Origin: Lithobates sylvaticus
Taxonomy: Eukaryota; Chordata; Amphibia; Anura; Ranidae
Assembly: GCA_028564925.1 (NCBI GenBank)
Contig: CM053026.1
Span: forward strand, 600,461,107 to 600,525,106
Reading direction: 5' to 3'
Length of the DNA: 64,000 nucleotides
Of the stretch, positions 1-13,993 are shown piece after piece (position 1 is the stretch's first letter; each line of letters starts with the position of its first letter). Under the pieces are notes generated by a model. It saw nothing but the letters and a program-made list of their open reading frames with translations, made no database searches and had not been told where the DNA came from. The translations under genes were made by a program, and so were the position numbers.

Positions 1-1711
<1,711 letters not shown>

Positions 1712-1915
1712 AGGGCACACTTTGCTACAATGTAAAGTACTGAGTGTACAGCTTGTATAACAGTGTAAATTTGCTGTCCCCTCAAAATAACTCAACACAC
1801 AGCCATTAATTTCTAAACCGCTGGCAACAAAAGTGAGTACACCCCTAAGTGAAAAGGTCCAAATTGGTCCCAATTAGTAATTTTCCCTCCCTGATGTCAT
1901 GTTAGTGTCCATGCA
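1712..1915 (-). mobile_element. Tc1 fragment (same family as 2283-3847), subterminal piece
   Basis: About 200 bp match the subterminal region of the Tc1 copies at 2283-3847 and 50087-51654, including 'gctggcaacaaaagtgagta' and the following 'cacccctaag'. It abuts the truncated Tc1 ending at 1711 with no terminal repeat between, so the junction is a deletion or a fusion of two elements. The following 365 bases (1916-2280) contain a 15-base G-run near 2215-2229 and nothing I can classify. Confidence 0.7.
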
Positions 1916-2282
1916 GGACTCAGTGCCCGAAGCAACATTACAGGCCATCTTTACAGCGTGGGTTCGATACTATTTCTAATGTGTTAATGAGGTTGCACCA
2001 ATCCAGATAAACATTTTGTAATGTAATATATAGAAAACTGCGGGGAGAAGATTTAGGAGTTGATCGAAGATTTGGAAGAGAACATTTTAAAATAATAACG
2101 TTATGATCAATTTCTCCACAAAGGAGAAGAGGTCCATCACCTTTGGATACTATATAAAAAAAAAAAGACCCAGAGGACTCAAGAAACGAGGGATAACTAT
2201 AAAAAGAGGCTCCGGGGGGGGGGGGGGGGTGTCCTCAAGCGCTTTCACAGTTTCTAATCACACTAAGTACGTTTAAGATATA

Positions 2283-3847
2283 CAGTAGCTCACAAAAGTG
2301 AGTACACCCCTCCCATTTTTGTAAATATTTTATTATATCCTTTCATGTGACAACACTGAAGAAATTACACTTTGCTACAATGTAAAGTAGTGAGTGTACA
2401 GCTTATATAAAACAGTGTAAATTTGCTGTCCTCTCAAAATAGCTCACACAGCCATTAATGTCTAAACCGCTGGCAACAAAAGTGAGTACACCCCTAAGTG
2501 AAAATGTCCAAATTGGGCTCAAAGGTGTCAATATTTTGTGTGGCCACCATTATTTTCCAGCACTGCCTTAACCCTTTTGGGCATGGATTTCACCAGAGCT
2601 TCACAGGTTGCCACTGGAGTCCTCTTCCACTCCTCCATGATGACATCACGGAGCTGGTGGATGTTAGAGACCCTGCGCCCCTTAACCTTCCCTTTGAGGA
2701 TGCCCCACAGATGCTCAATAGGGTTTAGGTCTGGAGACATGCTTGGTCAGTCCATCACCTTTACCCTCAGCTTCTTTAGCAAGGCAGTAGTCATCTTGGA
2801 GGTGTGTTTGGGGTCGTTGGAATAGTGCCCTGAGGCCCAGTCTCCGAAGGGAGGGGATCATGCTCTGCTTCAGTATGTCACAGTACATGTTGGCATTCAT
2901 GGCTCCCTCAATAAACTGTAGCTCCCCAGTGCCGGCAGCACTCATGCAGCCCCAGACCATGACACTCCCACCACAATGCTTGACTGTAGGCAAGACACAC
3001 TTGTCTTTGTACTCCTCATCTTGTTGCCGCCACACGCTTGACACCATCTGAACCAAATAAGTTTAGTCTGCATGTCTTCAGCAAACTGTTTGCAGGCTTT
3101 CTTGTACATCATCTTTAGAAGAGGCTTCCTTCTGGGACGACAGCCATGCAGACAAATTAGATGCAGTGTGCAGCGTATGGTCTGAGCACTGACAGGCTGA
3201 CCCCCCACCCCTTCAACCTCTGCAGCAATGCTGGCAGCACTCATACGTCCATTTCCCAAAGACAACCTCTGGATATGATGCTGAGCACATGCACTCAACT
3301 TCTTTGATCAACCATGGCGAGGCCTGTTCTAAGTGGAACCTGACCTGTTAAACCGCTGTATGGTCTTGGCCACCATGCTGCAGCTCAGTTTCAGGGTCTT
3401 GGCAATCTTCTTATAGCCTAGGCCATCTTTATGTAGAGCAACAATTCTTTTTTTCAGATCCTCAGAAAGTTCTTTGCCATGAGTTGCCATGTTGAACTTC
3501 CAGTGACCAGTATAAGAGAGTGAGAGCGATAACACCAAATTTAACACACCTGCTCCCCATTCACACCTGAGACCTTGTAACACTAACGAGTCACATGACA
3601 CCGGGGAGGGAAAATGGCTAATTGGGCCCAATTTGGACATTTTCACTTAGGGGTGCACTCACTTTTGTTGCCAGCGGTTTAAACATTAATTGTTAAACTA
3701 TTTTGAGAGGACAGCCAATTTACACTGTTATACAAGCTGTACACTCACTACTTTACATTGTAGCATTGTAGCAGCGTTGTCACATGAAAAGATATAATAA
3801 AATATTTACAAAAATGTGAGGGATGTACTCACTTTTTTGAGATACTG
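2283..3847 (-). mobile_element. Tc1-like transposon, complete ends, broken transposase
   Basis: A 1565-bp element with long inverted terminal repeats (left 'cagtagctcacaaaagtgag', right the inverse ending 'tttttgagatactg') between TA dinucleotides at 2281-2282 and 3848-3849, the Tc1/mariner target duplication. Minus-strand transposase pieces, in protein order: HTH region with LSEDLKKRIVALHKDGLGYK near 3420-3490, central pieces at about 2942-3298, the [19 protein letters not shown] region near 2900-2980, and the C-terminal [13 protein letters not shown] (last catalytic E) with GGHTKY at about 2528-2740. The frame is broken by several frameshifts, so it is not autonomous. A sister copy lies at 50087-51654. 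Confidence 0.92.
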
Positions 3848-4094
3848 TATATACAGATAAAATTCTACAGTACCTTTTCATTATACCACTGATAGTGGAG
3901 TGTATAAATGGACAGCCATTACTCCTCAAAGTCCTGGAGGTCACCCCTGGGATCCATTCACCTATTGTTAATAAGCAAAACTAAGCTGCATTGTTTTTCT
4001 GTTATGTGTATGGATTTCATAGTTTGAAGAAGCAACTCTTTCTCTATATCAGGGAAGTCTACTAGAACTGCTGACGTGTGGTGTATGACAACTA

Positions 4095-4714
4095 CCATAT
4101 ATACTCAAGTATAAGCCGAGTTTTTCAGCACATTTTTTTGTGCTGAAAATGGCCCCCTGGGCTTATACTCAAGTCAAGTAGTTTTCTACAGCAGAGAATG
4201 GCATTTTCCGAACCAACTTTGAGGCCCCGTATCTTGGGGCCCCAAAGTCGGTTCGGAAAATGTCATTCTCTGCTGCAGAAAAATGCTTGACATTTTCCGA
4301 ACCGACTTTGGGGCTCCACATCTCGGGGCCACTTGGTGCTAGGAACCCCATCTTTGGATATGTTGTAGTGCTAGTTCCATTGGGTTTGCAAACCAAATTT
4401 TCTAGCACCAAGTGAACCCGAGATACGGGGCCCCAAATACGGTCAACTGTGTCCATCTGCAGCAATGTTATTTTATGAACCCTTAACTACCGAGTTTGAG
4501 GTTCGTGGGACCTATGGCTGCAAATGGGCACATTGAGGCATGAAAATGGGCACAGTGAGGCTGCAAATGGGCATTGACCCTCTTTTCCATTACAGTAGCT
4601 GCACATTTCTCACCCTAGGCTTATACTCGAGTCAATAAGTTTTCCCATTTTTTTTGTGGTAAAATTAGGTGCCTCTGCTTATATTCGGGTTGGCTTATAC
4701 TCGAGTATATACGG
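4095..4714. mobile_element. Inverted-repeat element with 'tatactcgagtataagcc' ends
   Basis: A 620-bp element with terminal inverted repeats of about 25 bp: left 'ccatatatactcaagtataa', right the inverse 'ctcgagtatatacgg'. It is flanked by TA on both sides (4093-4094, 4715-4716). It includes a strong internal fold-back at 4191-4273 (arms about 38 bp, few mismatches) and a third partial copy of that arm at about 4280-4317. There is no coding region. Its superfamily is not decided. The 245 bases before it (3850-4094) show nothing. Confidence 0.7.
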
Positions 4715-4787
4715 TATATGTAACGAATACCCGGATTTCAGCCTTGCATCTCACATGAATGGTTGGACTTAGATTTCTTAGACCAGT

Positions 4788-5097
4788 GGTGGTCAACTTT
4801 TGAGGTATAGGGGTTGTATATAATATTAATTAACTGTAATGCTACAGAACACATTGACTGAAAACTTACAATAGGAAATGATCAGAGGCTGTGCTACAGG
4901 AGTGGTTGCAGACTGGACATCAATCTGTAGGAAAAAAAAGTCTGCTAGTGTGTTACACGAGACCGCTAAAGATTAAAGATTTTTTAAAGTTGCTTTGCAA
5001 TTCAATGCTGCCATTACGAACTGCTGGGAACTAAAGGCCACACTGAAAACACCGAAGGGCCTTATGTGGCCCTCAGGCCACAGGTTGGGCACCAGGG
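4788..5097. mobile_element. Possible hAT-like remnant
   Basis: The block opens with 'cagtggtggtcaactttt' and closes with 'ggttgggcaccaggg', imperfect inverse copies in the style of hAT non-autonomous ends. I could not find a convincing 8-bp duplication. Weak call. Confidence 0.3.
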
Positions 5098-5109
5098 CAT
5101 TCATTTGTT

Positions 5110-7068
5110 AAAATAAAATGTTACTGCAGCGACTAAAACATTAAATAACATTACCTTACAACAAAGGAAAGCCTTATGCTCCCTGCAACTTGAAACCAGT
5201 ATAGTTATCAAACCCTCTGACAAAGGTGGAAACCTGGTCATTATGGACAAATGCCAATACGAGTTGATGGTCTCCCAGTTACTATAAAACCGTGAATGGT
5301 ATCGAAAAATACCTGAAAGCCATGTAAACTACACCATCGGCAAATTTAGACATTTACTGAGTTCCGCCTTTTTTCAAGACTTAATCACAAAAAAAACCTA
5401 TGACTTTCTAAACATCCTATTTCCCAAAACTCCAACACTATATGCGTTACCTAAAATCCATAAGAATGCCACTAATCCACCAGGCCGCCCTATAGTTTCT
5501 GGCAACGGATGCCTCACTGAGAACGCCAGTGCACTGGTGGATGACTTTCTTCGCCCACATGTTGAAGGACTAGTTTCCTATTTACAAGACACTCGAGACC
5601 TACTAAGGGCTCTTGATGGGATCTCGATACCTCCAGATTCCTGGCTCATGGCTCTCGATGTTGAAGCCCTCTACAACTCCATACCCCACGATCAGGGTGT
5701 CAGAGTTGTGAAGGGCTTCATTTCTGAGAGCACCGAGTCATCACCTAAATATAATGAATTTATTCTCAAGTTGCTTGAGTTTATCCTCAACAACAACATT
5801 TTTCTGTTTGGGCGCTCCCACTACCTCCAGATACAGGGCGTAGCTATGGGGACCAAGTGTGCCCCATCGTATGCCAATCTGTATCTGGGGGGGGGGTGGG
5901 AGCGTCACCTATTTCATAGGGATGACATACAAATGTTTTTATCCCAATCTGGAGAAGATACATTGACGATGTATTCTTCATCTGGACGGGCACAGAATCA
6001 GACTTGCTAACCTTCTATGAAAAGCTCAAGATTAATACATACAATCTTAGCTTTACAATGGAAAAAAGCCAGTCACAACTAACCTTTCTTGACATTACGA
6101 TTTATGTAGATGGGGATGGAAACGTTGGAACTACCCTCTATCGTAAATCATCAGCAGCAAACACATTGCTGCATGCAACCAGTTCCCACCCTAGCCCCTT
6201 GGTGGCCAGTGTACCATATGGGCAATACCTCCGTGTCAAACGCAACTGCAGTCAGGACTCACATTTCAAAGTGGAGGCCAAAAAACTGCAGCAGCGTTTG
6301 CAACACCGAGGCTACAGCCAAAAATGTCTAAAAAAGTCATACCTTAATTCCAAACGGCAAAATCGTTCCAGTCTTATTCATGGAACCAAATTACCTACCA
6401 CTGATCCGGGCATCAGAATCATCACCCGCTTTTCCGGACACCATGTTTAGGTGCGCAAAATTTTTGACAAATACTGGTATCTGCTTAAGGCTGATCCTTT
6501 GGTCTCTAAACATGTGGGCAATCATCCTGAAATCACGTTCAGGAGATCTCAATCTCTCAGAGATACTCTCGTACGCATTCACTATGCCTCAACCCAAGAG
6601 GGTTGTTCAAACCCCATAAAAAATGTTGGAACCAAACCTTGTCACAAATGCAACTTTTGTCGCTATATATACGCATCAAAACAAATCACTTTACCCAACA
6701 AACGTATCTATAAACCAAAATTTCTGGTCAACTGTCAATCAGTTGGTAAAGTATATATCATGTTATGTGAATGTACAGCCTTTTATATAGGAAAAACAAA
6801 ACATCCATTCTTTCACCGCATAAGGGATCATGTAACCCTTGTTCGTGGAAAGAAGATGGAAACTCCAATCAGCCGTCACATGGGACTCTTTCATGCCCAT
6901 GATGACCAAAAAATGCATTTTTACGCACTTGAGCATGTACCTCCGGGTGAAAGGGGGGGTAACTATGATCGCACCTTACTTCAGCGTGAGGCTCGTTGGA
7001 TCTTTGATTTAAAAGCTACCACCTTTCCAGGGTTAAATGATGCCCTAAGCTATAAATCATTTCTTTAA
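5110..7068 (+). pseudogene. Penelope-like reverse transcriptase / GIY-YIG endonuclease (fossil)
   Basis: The coding remnant of the element above. Reverse-transcriptase features are visible: LDVEALYNSIPH near 5655-5695, GVAMGTKCAPSYANLYL near 5840-5890, and a YIDDVFF-type active-site region near 5960. The C-terminal part has a Cys cluster (CHKCNFCRY), then YIMLCECTAFYIGKTK with a downstream R-I-R-D-H, the GIY-YIG nuclease signature of Penelope elements. The reading frame is broken in about three places, so it is not functional. Clade within the Penelope group not determined. Confidence 0.9.
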
Positions 7069-7599
7069 ATTTATGCATTTCTAGATCCTTACAGGAATTC
7101 AACTCCCCCCATTCTCTTTTTGTCCCCTTCCCTCTATTTTGTCATTTCTCTGCCTAACCATTTAAATGGACTTATTAAATGTGTCATTTTATATGATATG
7201 TATTATTACTTTGTTGTAAGAATTTTTTCTGTCAAAAAGCAGATTGGGAAATGAATGGCTGGGCCGACTTGCCAGTTGCAATAACTTGGAATTCTCTTTT
7301 TTCCCCATTTTAGCATGTTAATGCCTAACACCCATATTTTTGAGGTGCTCCCTACAGGATGCCTACTTTGCATACATGGTCGCTTGCACGGGCGCTCTGG
7401 GGTTGTTGATGAGTTGCAGCGATACAGATCCCTCTCGCTGTTCTCTCTAGCTTCCCCGTATTTATGGCCCGCCCAGCTCCAGTTGTCCCCGACCTATTGA
7501 CTGCCCCCCCTATGGGGCGTGATCTGGCAATGGTTTACGCCCGCTGCCATGTCCCCCCCCCCATCAAGGTTAGGTGCCCTATCCTCCGTCACTCTGAGG

Positions 7600-7860
7600 T
7601 ATGGGCAAATAGGACCTTTCAAGATGGCGGTCGCCGCACCGCTACACAGCGGTGCGCCGTCTGACGTCATGCGTCGGCGACGTGGTTCGTTGCCGACGCA
7701 TGCGCACCACGCACTCCCGGACACTCAGCGCTGGACGCAGCCACTTTAGTGCCCGCGACCCGGCGGTGATGTCAGACGCCGCCGGGTCGGAGAGCCGATA
7801 TTTAAGGCAGCGCCCCCTGTCATTAACTCCCTGTCAGGAGCCATTCCACACGAGGAAGCG
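7600..7860 (+). promoter_or_regulatory. CpG-rich promoter-like block of the Penelope element
   Basis: Much richer in G+C and CpG than its surroundings. It contains two perfect hairpins: 7635-7656 (9-bp arms, 4-nt loop) and 7757-7788 (10-bp arms). A TATA-like 'gatatttaaggc' lies at 7797-7808. The arrangement resembles a retroelement internal promoter. Promoter activity is inferred. Confidence 0.45.
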
Positions 7861-8478
7861 AGGCAGTTTACCCACCCTTCCTCCTGCGCCGAGCCCGCTA
7901 CCACTGTTCATCATTCAAAGGGGTAAGATATCTTTATCCGTTACTTAATAACTTTTACCAAGTCGACTTAGACTTACTTTTCTATATGCACTATAAAATG
8001 GCTGGACATTGATAAAGTACGTTATCTTTTCCATTTCAGATAACTAAATATCTCAATCAATTTTTGGACTTAGTGCAGCTTGAATCTGCACCATATCTGA
8101 ACATGTTAATTACAAGTTCAGTAACCTAAGCGTACTCTTAAAGTAATTTCAGGTAAATCCCCTTTACTAGCATCTTTATGCCATATTCTAACCACTTATT
8201 CATGAGCCCTACAATTATAATTGCCCTACTAAAGTCTTATCTATTCAAACTTTTTTAGTGTGTCTCTCTGCAAGCGACTTGTTGCTCTTTGTGGCATCCT
8301 GGGAGTGAATCACCTCTTATCTAGAAATCTGTTTTCATACAAGAAATCGACCTTACCATGTGCAGCTTTCTTTTAGACCTATCCAAGTATATGTGGTAAG
8401 TCCTGCCCATTCCCATTTTTCATGCCCCCATCTGCTTTCTATGCCCTTTGTTTATGAAACACTGTGTAAATTAACCTA

Positions 8479-10097
<1,619 letters not shown>

Positions 10098-10250
10098 TAT
10101 GTACAAAATGCTCAGCTCACCAGATGTATATATTTGAGTCAATTCATATATGTTGTATAAACTTGCACACTCTGTCTGTGTAATTTTGAAAAGGATGCAT
10201 TTTCATGCAACTTTGTTATTTCAGCATATCTTTGAGCTAAACCTATGAAT

Positions 10251-10286
10251 CTCCTGAAGAAACTCCATAGAGTGAAACATGTCGAG
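10251..10286 (+). ncRNA. Hammerhead ribozyme motif, complete core
   Basis: Core elements occur in the correct order: ctgaaga at 10254-10260 (CUGANGA, position 7 is variable), stem II actc/gagt (10262-10265 with 10270-10273, loop cata), gaa at 10274-10276, a minimal stem III ac/gt (10277-10278 with 10281-10282) and cleavage-site C at 10283 (GUC). Stem I is ctc 10251-10253 with gag 10284-10286. Short stem III is typical of hammerheads reported in Penelope-like elements. Self-cleavage is untested; such short stems may need a dimer. Confidence 0.6.
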
Positions 10287-10440
10287 TATGGCGAAGCTCT
10301 GCACAAATTTCGTCTGACTTAACACATATGTCTGTAAAGTATGGATGTATTACCTGTGTCCTTTGCTGTTTTCTGTCCCTATGGGAAAATAAAATTCTAT
10401 TTTTTTTATATACATCATTATTGCCTATGTGTACCTTTGC

Positions 10441-11067
10441 CAACCTAGATACCACTTACAAAAATCCATGAGGCTTGTGGCCTCTTCCTTTCCCCCTTTT
10501 CATTTTTTTTTTCAAAATTCATTGGGATTTTGGTATCGCTTCTAGTTCAACTACTTCATCTAGTTTACTATAAATTAATGTACAGAAACCAGTAGTCCAG
10601 TGTCCACCCTGCTTATATGTTTTTTAAACATCTATCAAACTCATGTTATGCCCACATATATGAAGAATGATGTCTGGACATATTGGGTAAAGCTACATGA
10701 GAATTTATAAAAGTCCATGCAATTTTAGAAACTGAGTTGAGGAGGATGCAGTATGTACACTGCACTGGCATCTGTAGTCCTGCTCCTTTAATCTAAAACT
10801 CAATTTTTTAGGGTATTGTGTTTTCCTGGTTCTGTCAGCCCATGCCACTTTCACACAGAAGTCTAGAAGAAAATCTGTAAAATGCAAGTAGATGCAGGCA
10901 CAGGTCACAAGTTCCAAAGGTGACTGGGATCAGGCTTTTCTAGTGACAGTTGAACAATGATATAGAGAATAAATTAAGAAATTACATTACCTTGTTCCGC
11001 AAATGTCCATTCTATAGAAACTTGTAATACGACTACAAAATATATACATAGGCAGCAATATGCTTAC
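10441..11067. other. MAP9 intron 6, unclassified
   Basis: AT-rich sequence to the left of the last MAP9 exon in the window. I recognise no element or gene here. Confidence 0.5.
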
Positions 11068-11279
11068 CTTCTTCTGTGAATGTTTGCCACCAAGCATTTT
11101 ATCTTCTTCACTAGAGTCAAAGATTTCAAATGTTTTTGAAGGACAAGGATCTTTGTTTTCCCCCTGACCAGACTTTTCCTTTACATTGGTTAACATCATT
11201 TCGAGAACCGATGGAGAACCTTCCACACTAACATGTAATTCAGTGTTCCCATGGCCATCATTGTCTCCAATCTTGAGAT
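11068..11279 (-). CDS. MAP9: MAP9 coding exon 6 (residues 259-329)
   Basis: A 212-nt exon; acceptor 'tctcatttag' and donor 'aag|gtaagc' on the minus strand. With the single base carried over from exon 5 it reads DLKIGDNDGHGNTELHVSVE and onward to GGKHSQKK, 71 residues, and ends in phase 0. The residues are acidic and low-complexity, like the region before the basic, helical C-terminal half of MAP9, where sequence is poorly conserved. Identification therefore rests mainly on exon order, strand and phase continuity with the clear N-terminal exons. The next exon must lie left of the window. Confidence 0.75.
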
Positions 11280-11410
11280 CTAAATGAGATGTATGCCCAA
11301 AAAACATTAATTGTTTAATAATCTTTTATGTGACCAATGCTGTAAAATGGAACTAAGGGGAATCACAGTTTGTTATAAATCTCACAGGTTATTTTCCTGA
11401 AGGCTCACAT

Positions 11411-11760
11411 TTTCTTCAAAAGGGTAACTCCACTTTTGTGGGAATAATAATATATATATATTATATATATATACAATATATATATATATAGCCATACTGT
11501 AATGTAACATTAATAAAATTACCCTACAATTTCAATCTGCAGTGCTGTAATTTTCTGTAAAATGCAATGCAATATAGCAATTTGGGGGGGGGGGGGGGGG
11601 GAGTTCTGTACACAACTGGTGTACAAAACGCCCCCCCCCCCCCCAGAAATGTAATTTCTTGCTTCTGCGATTGGCTCACTGATTTTCCCAGAAGTCTGCA
11701 CTAGGATACTGTGTTGCTATGGGCATTTGTATAGTGACTTTATAGCAATAATATAGAGTT
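11411..11760. repeat. AT microsatellite and facing G-run/C-run
   Basis: 'ccacttttgtggg' is followed by alternating AT (about 11449-11490), then a G-run (about 11583-11601) and a C-run (about 11630-11644) separated by about 30 bases, able to pair as a hairpin. The block may be a degenerate short element, since 'aaagggtaactccacttttg' resembles TTAA-type frog repeats. The rest of 11280-12062 shows nothing else. Confidence 0.5.
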
Positions 11761-12062
11761 TAGATTTAGTAACAGCATATGTTTACAGAGGCCCTTCCCC
11801 CTCCATTGATATGTAAATAAATCAGATAGCTAGGTTTTGGAGATGAGCAGAGGAAGTTGGTGTATGCAGGAAATGGGTAGGAGGGGCATGGAGAGGGTTT
11901 GAAAAAAAAACACGTGTTTTGGGACAGAAGAAGAGTGGTGTTTGGAAGGAAGAGGAGAAGATGGCTTCCAGGAGCTGGATAACTTTGGAGACGCTTTTGT
12001 GAGTTGGACTCTGAGAAAGGAACTATGGAGGACATCTTAACCCCTAAGTTGAGTAACTGTTT

Positions 12063-12148
12063 AGTTTACTTAATGTGTACATATTATACATGCTTATATT
12101 TAGTAGTTCACTTAATGTGTACATATTATACATGCTTATATTTAGTAA
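12063..12148. repeat. 42-bp tandem duplication, two copies
   Basis: The unit containing 'cttaatgtgtacatattata' occurs twice in immediate succession with almost no change, suggesting recent slippage or unequal exchange. Non-coding. Confidence 0.85.
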
Positions 12149-12289
12149 GCTATAAGTTGTATTGTTCATCCTACAGTTTGTATGTATGTGCAGATTTTCC
12201 CATGTTTAGTAAAGCATTGATACACTTCAGAAGTCTAAGCTTCCTTGGTTTTACCACAAGAACTTAATAGATAGACGCAAAGCATTACA

Positions 12290-12368
12290 GATACAAATCA
12301 GTGCACAAAAATAACTGCATTTTTATTTTATAAATTAATTTTTTTGCAAAAGGTGAACTTATCCTTTA
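12290..12368. mobile_element. Right end of a TTAAAGGATAAGTTCACC-type short element
   Basis: It ends 'aaaaggtgaacttatcctttA', the inverse of the start of the elements at 26849-27301 and 59706-60194, preceded by the same T-rich subterminal stretch. The left half is missing. A hAT-type element is inserted at its very tip. Confidence 0.65.
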
Positions 12369-12371
12369 CAG

Positions 12372-12526
12372 CAGGGATATGCAATTAGCAGACCTCCAGC
12401 TGTTGCAAAACTACAAGTCCCATCATGCCTCTCTCTGGGTGTCATGCTTGTGGCTGTCAGAGTCTTGCTATGCTTCATGGGACTTGTAGTTCTGTAACAG
12501 CTGGTCCGCTAAATTGCATATCCCTG
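12372..12526. mobile_element. hAT-type short non-autonomous element with 8-bp target duplication
   Basis: A 155-bp near-palindromic element: left 'cagggatatgcaattagc', right 'gctaaattgcatatccctg'. Inner arms contain the 'actacaagtcccatcatgc' motif and its inverse. It is flanked by an exact 8-bp duplication, ctttacag, at 12364-12371 and 12527-12534, the hallmark of hAT insertion. The neighbouring 12535-13077 shows nothing I can name. Confidence 0.88.
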
Positions 12527-13077
12527 CTTTACAGCATGAAAATCTTTTGGTTTTGCCTTTGGTCCTTCATACAGCTTACAAAAATCCAGTATAAGGCTGT
12601 CCAAAGACATTAGTAAATAAATAATTCAAAGGATCTTCCCTCCATTTGTTAAGCAAATAGTCATGCATTATTGTATCTTGAAATGTATCATAAATCCTCA
12701 GAGCCAGCACTTATCCATAGAAAACACTAGACTATCTGAATACATTCCTTCCTTTAGGTCAGTTTTTTTCCCCAGGTATGCACAGCAGGGGATGTATGTA
12801 TAGTTGAAAATGCTTATCTAAATTTTAGGAACATTTCCTATATCCAGGTTTCCCAGTAAAATGAAAGTTAGCAGCAACGCACAGTGCAACCTCACGTTTT
12901 TGGTGTACTCTCAATGAATATTACAGAGGTAATTTTGTAAAAATAGTGCTGATCAACTACCAACTACAGACACCCTTTTATCAACAATTTTCCTTTTAGG
13001 AATTTTTCCTGCTAATGTGTTTAAACTGAATTAAATAATGGTACAATCGTAGAACAAGTGACACAAAATGAAAGTGT

Positions 13078-13295
13078 GGGTTGATTTACTAAAGACAAAT
13101 AGTCTGTGCACCGCATGTGCAGTTGATCTAGATCTGAGGGGAGCATGCAAGGAAAATAAAAAACCCAGCATTTTTGCTTGCACAAGATTGAATGATAGAA
13201 ATCAGTAAAGCTTCCACTCATTTCAAAGCTTCCCCTCAGATCTAGAGCGAGTGGACTTGCAGTGCACAGTATGTTTGCCTTTAGTAAATCAACCT
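13078..13295. mobile_element. Short inverted-repeat element (TTGATTTACTAAA family)
   Basis: Starts 'gggttgatttactaaa' and ends 'tttagtaaatcaacctc'. The inner arms also pair: 'gatctagatctgagggga' with 'tcccctcagatctaga'. Related copies lie at 29301-29470 and 47406-47581. No coding region. The bases 13296-13993 show nothing further. Confidence 0.7.
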
Positions 13296-13993
13296 CAATG
13301 TGTTCTATGCAGGACTTTCAGGAAAATAGTTGGTTCTGTCAGGTTGCATTATGCTTGCTTAGGGGGTATGCCAATTCATGTATATACACTGATCACTTTA
13401 ACAAACAGTTGCTGGAAATCACCGTAATCGCAAAAGTGGCACTTTTAAAACTGAAAATTGTTACTACCTTTTAGAACACTGCGATACAAATTGAATGCAC
13501 ATACAAACCCCATGTAAGCTTTTATGTAGGAGAAAAAAATAAAAATAAAATGTTTATTTAGCTTCTGTTAGAATGTTGTTTCAAGATGAATCTGGGATGC
13601 CAGCTATGCTCCAAAAATATAAATTCAAAAGGTCTACTTGTAAGCTGAGCACGCTTTTCAATCAAGACATTGGACATCAAACTAAACAGAACAAGTGGTT
13701 TATTGATGGATTATTGATGGACTATGCTTGAAAATGCTTTATGGGTATTAAAGGAGCTCACAGGCTAAAAGTCTTTTGTTTACTTGTTTTAGAATTCTGC
13801 CTAGGATTAGAAATGATTTTATTTTTGTTTGAAACAAAAATCAGTACAGTTTATACAATGCATTTTCATGCAGCCATCGGCTTCTTTGATACAACTTAAT
13901 GTGTTATGTTGGATAGTAGCAGAAAAACCTAATTCTAAAATGTGATTTTAACAAATAAAGCAATTGCATTTGCATTCCAACAGAACTACAGTA

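Noticed and set aside
7652-7948. 98-residue plus-strand frame after the Penelope GIY-YIG domain
   Set aside because: Arginine/histidine-rich translation of the CpG block with no domain. Overlapping frames in all phases.
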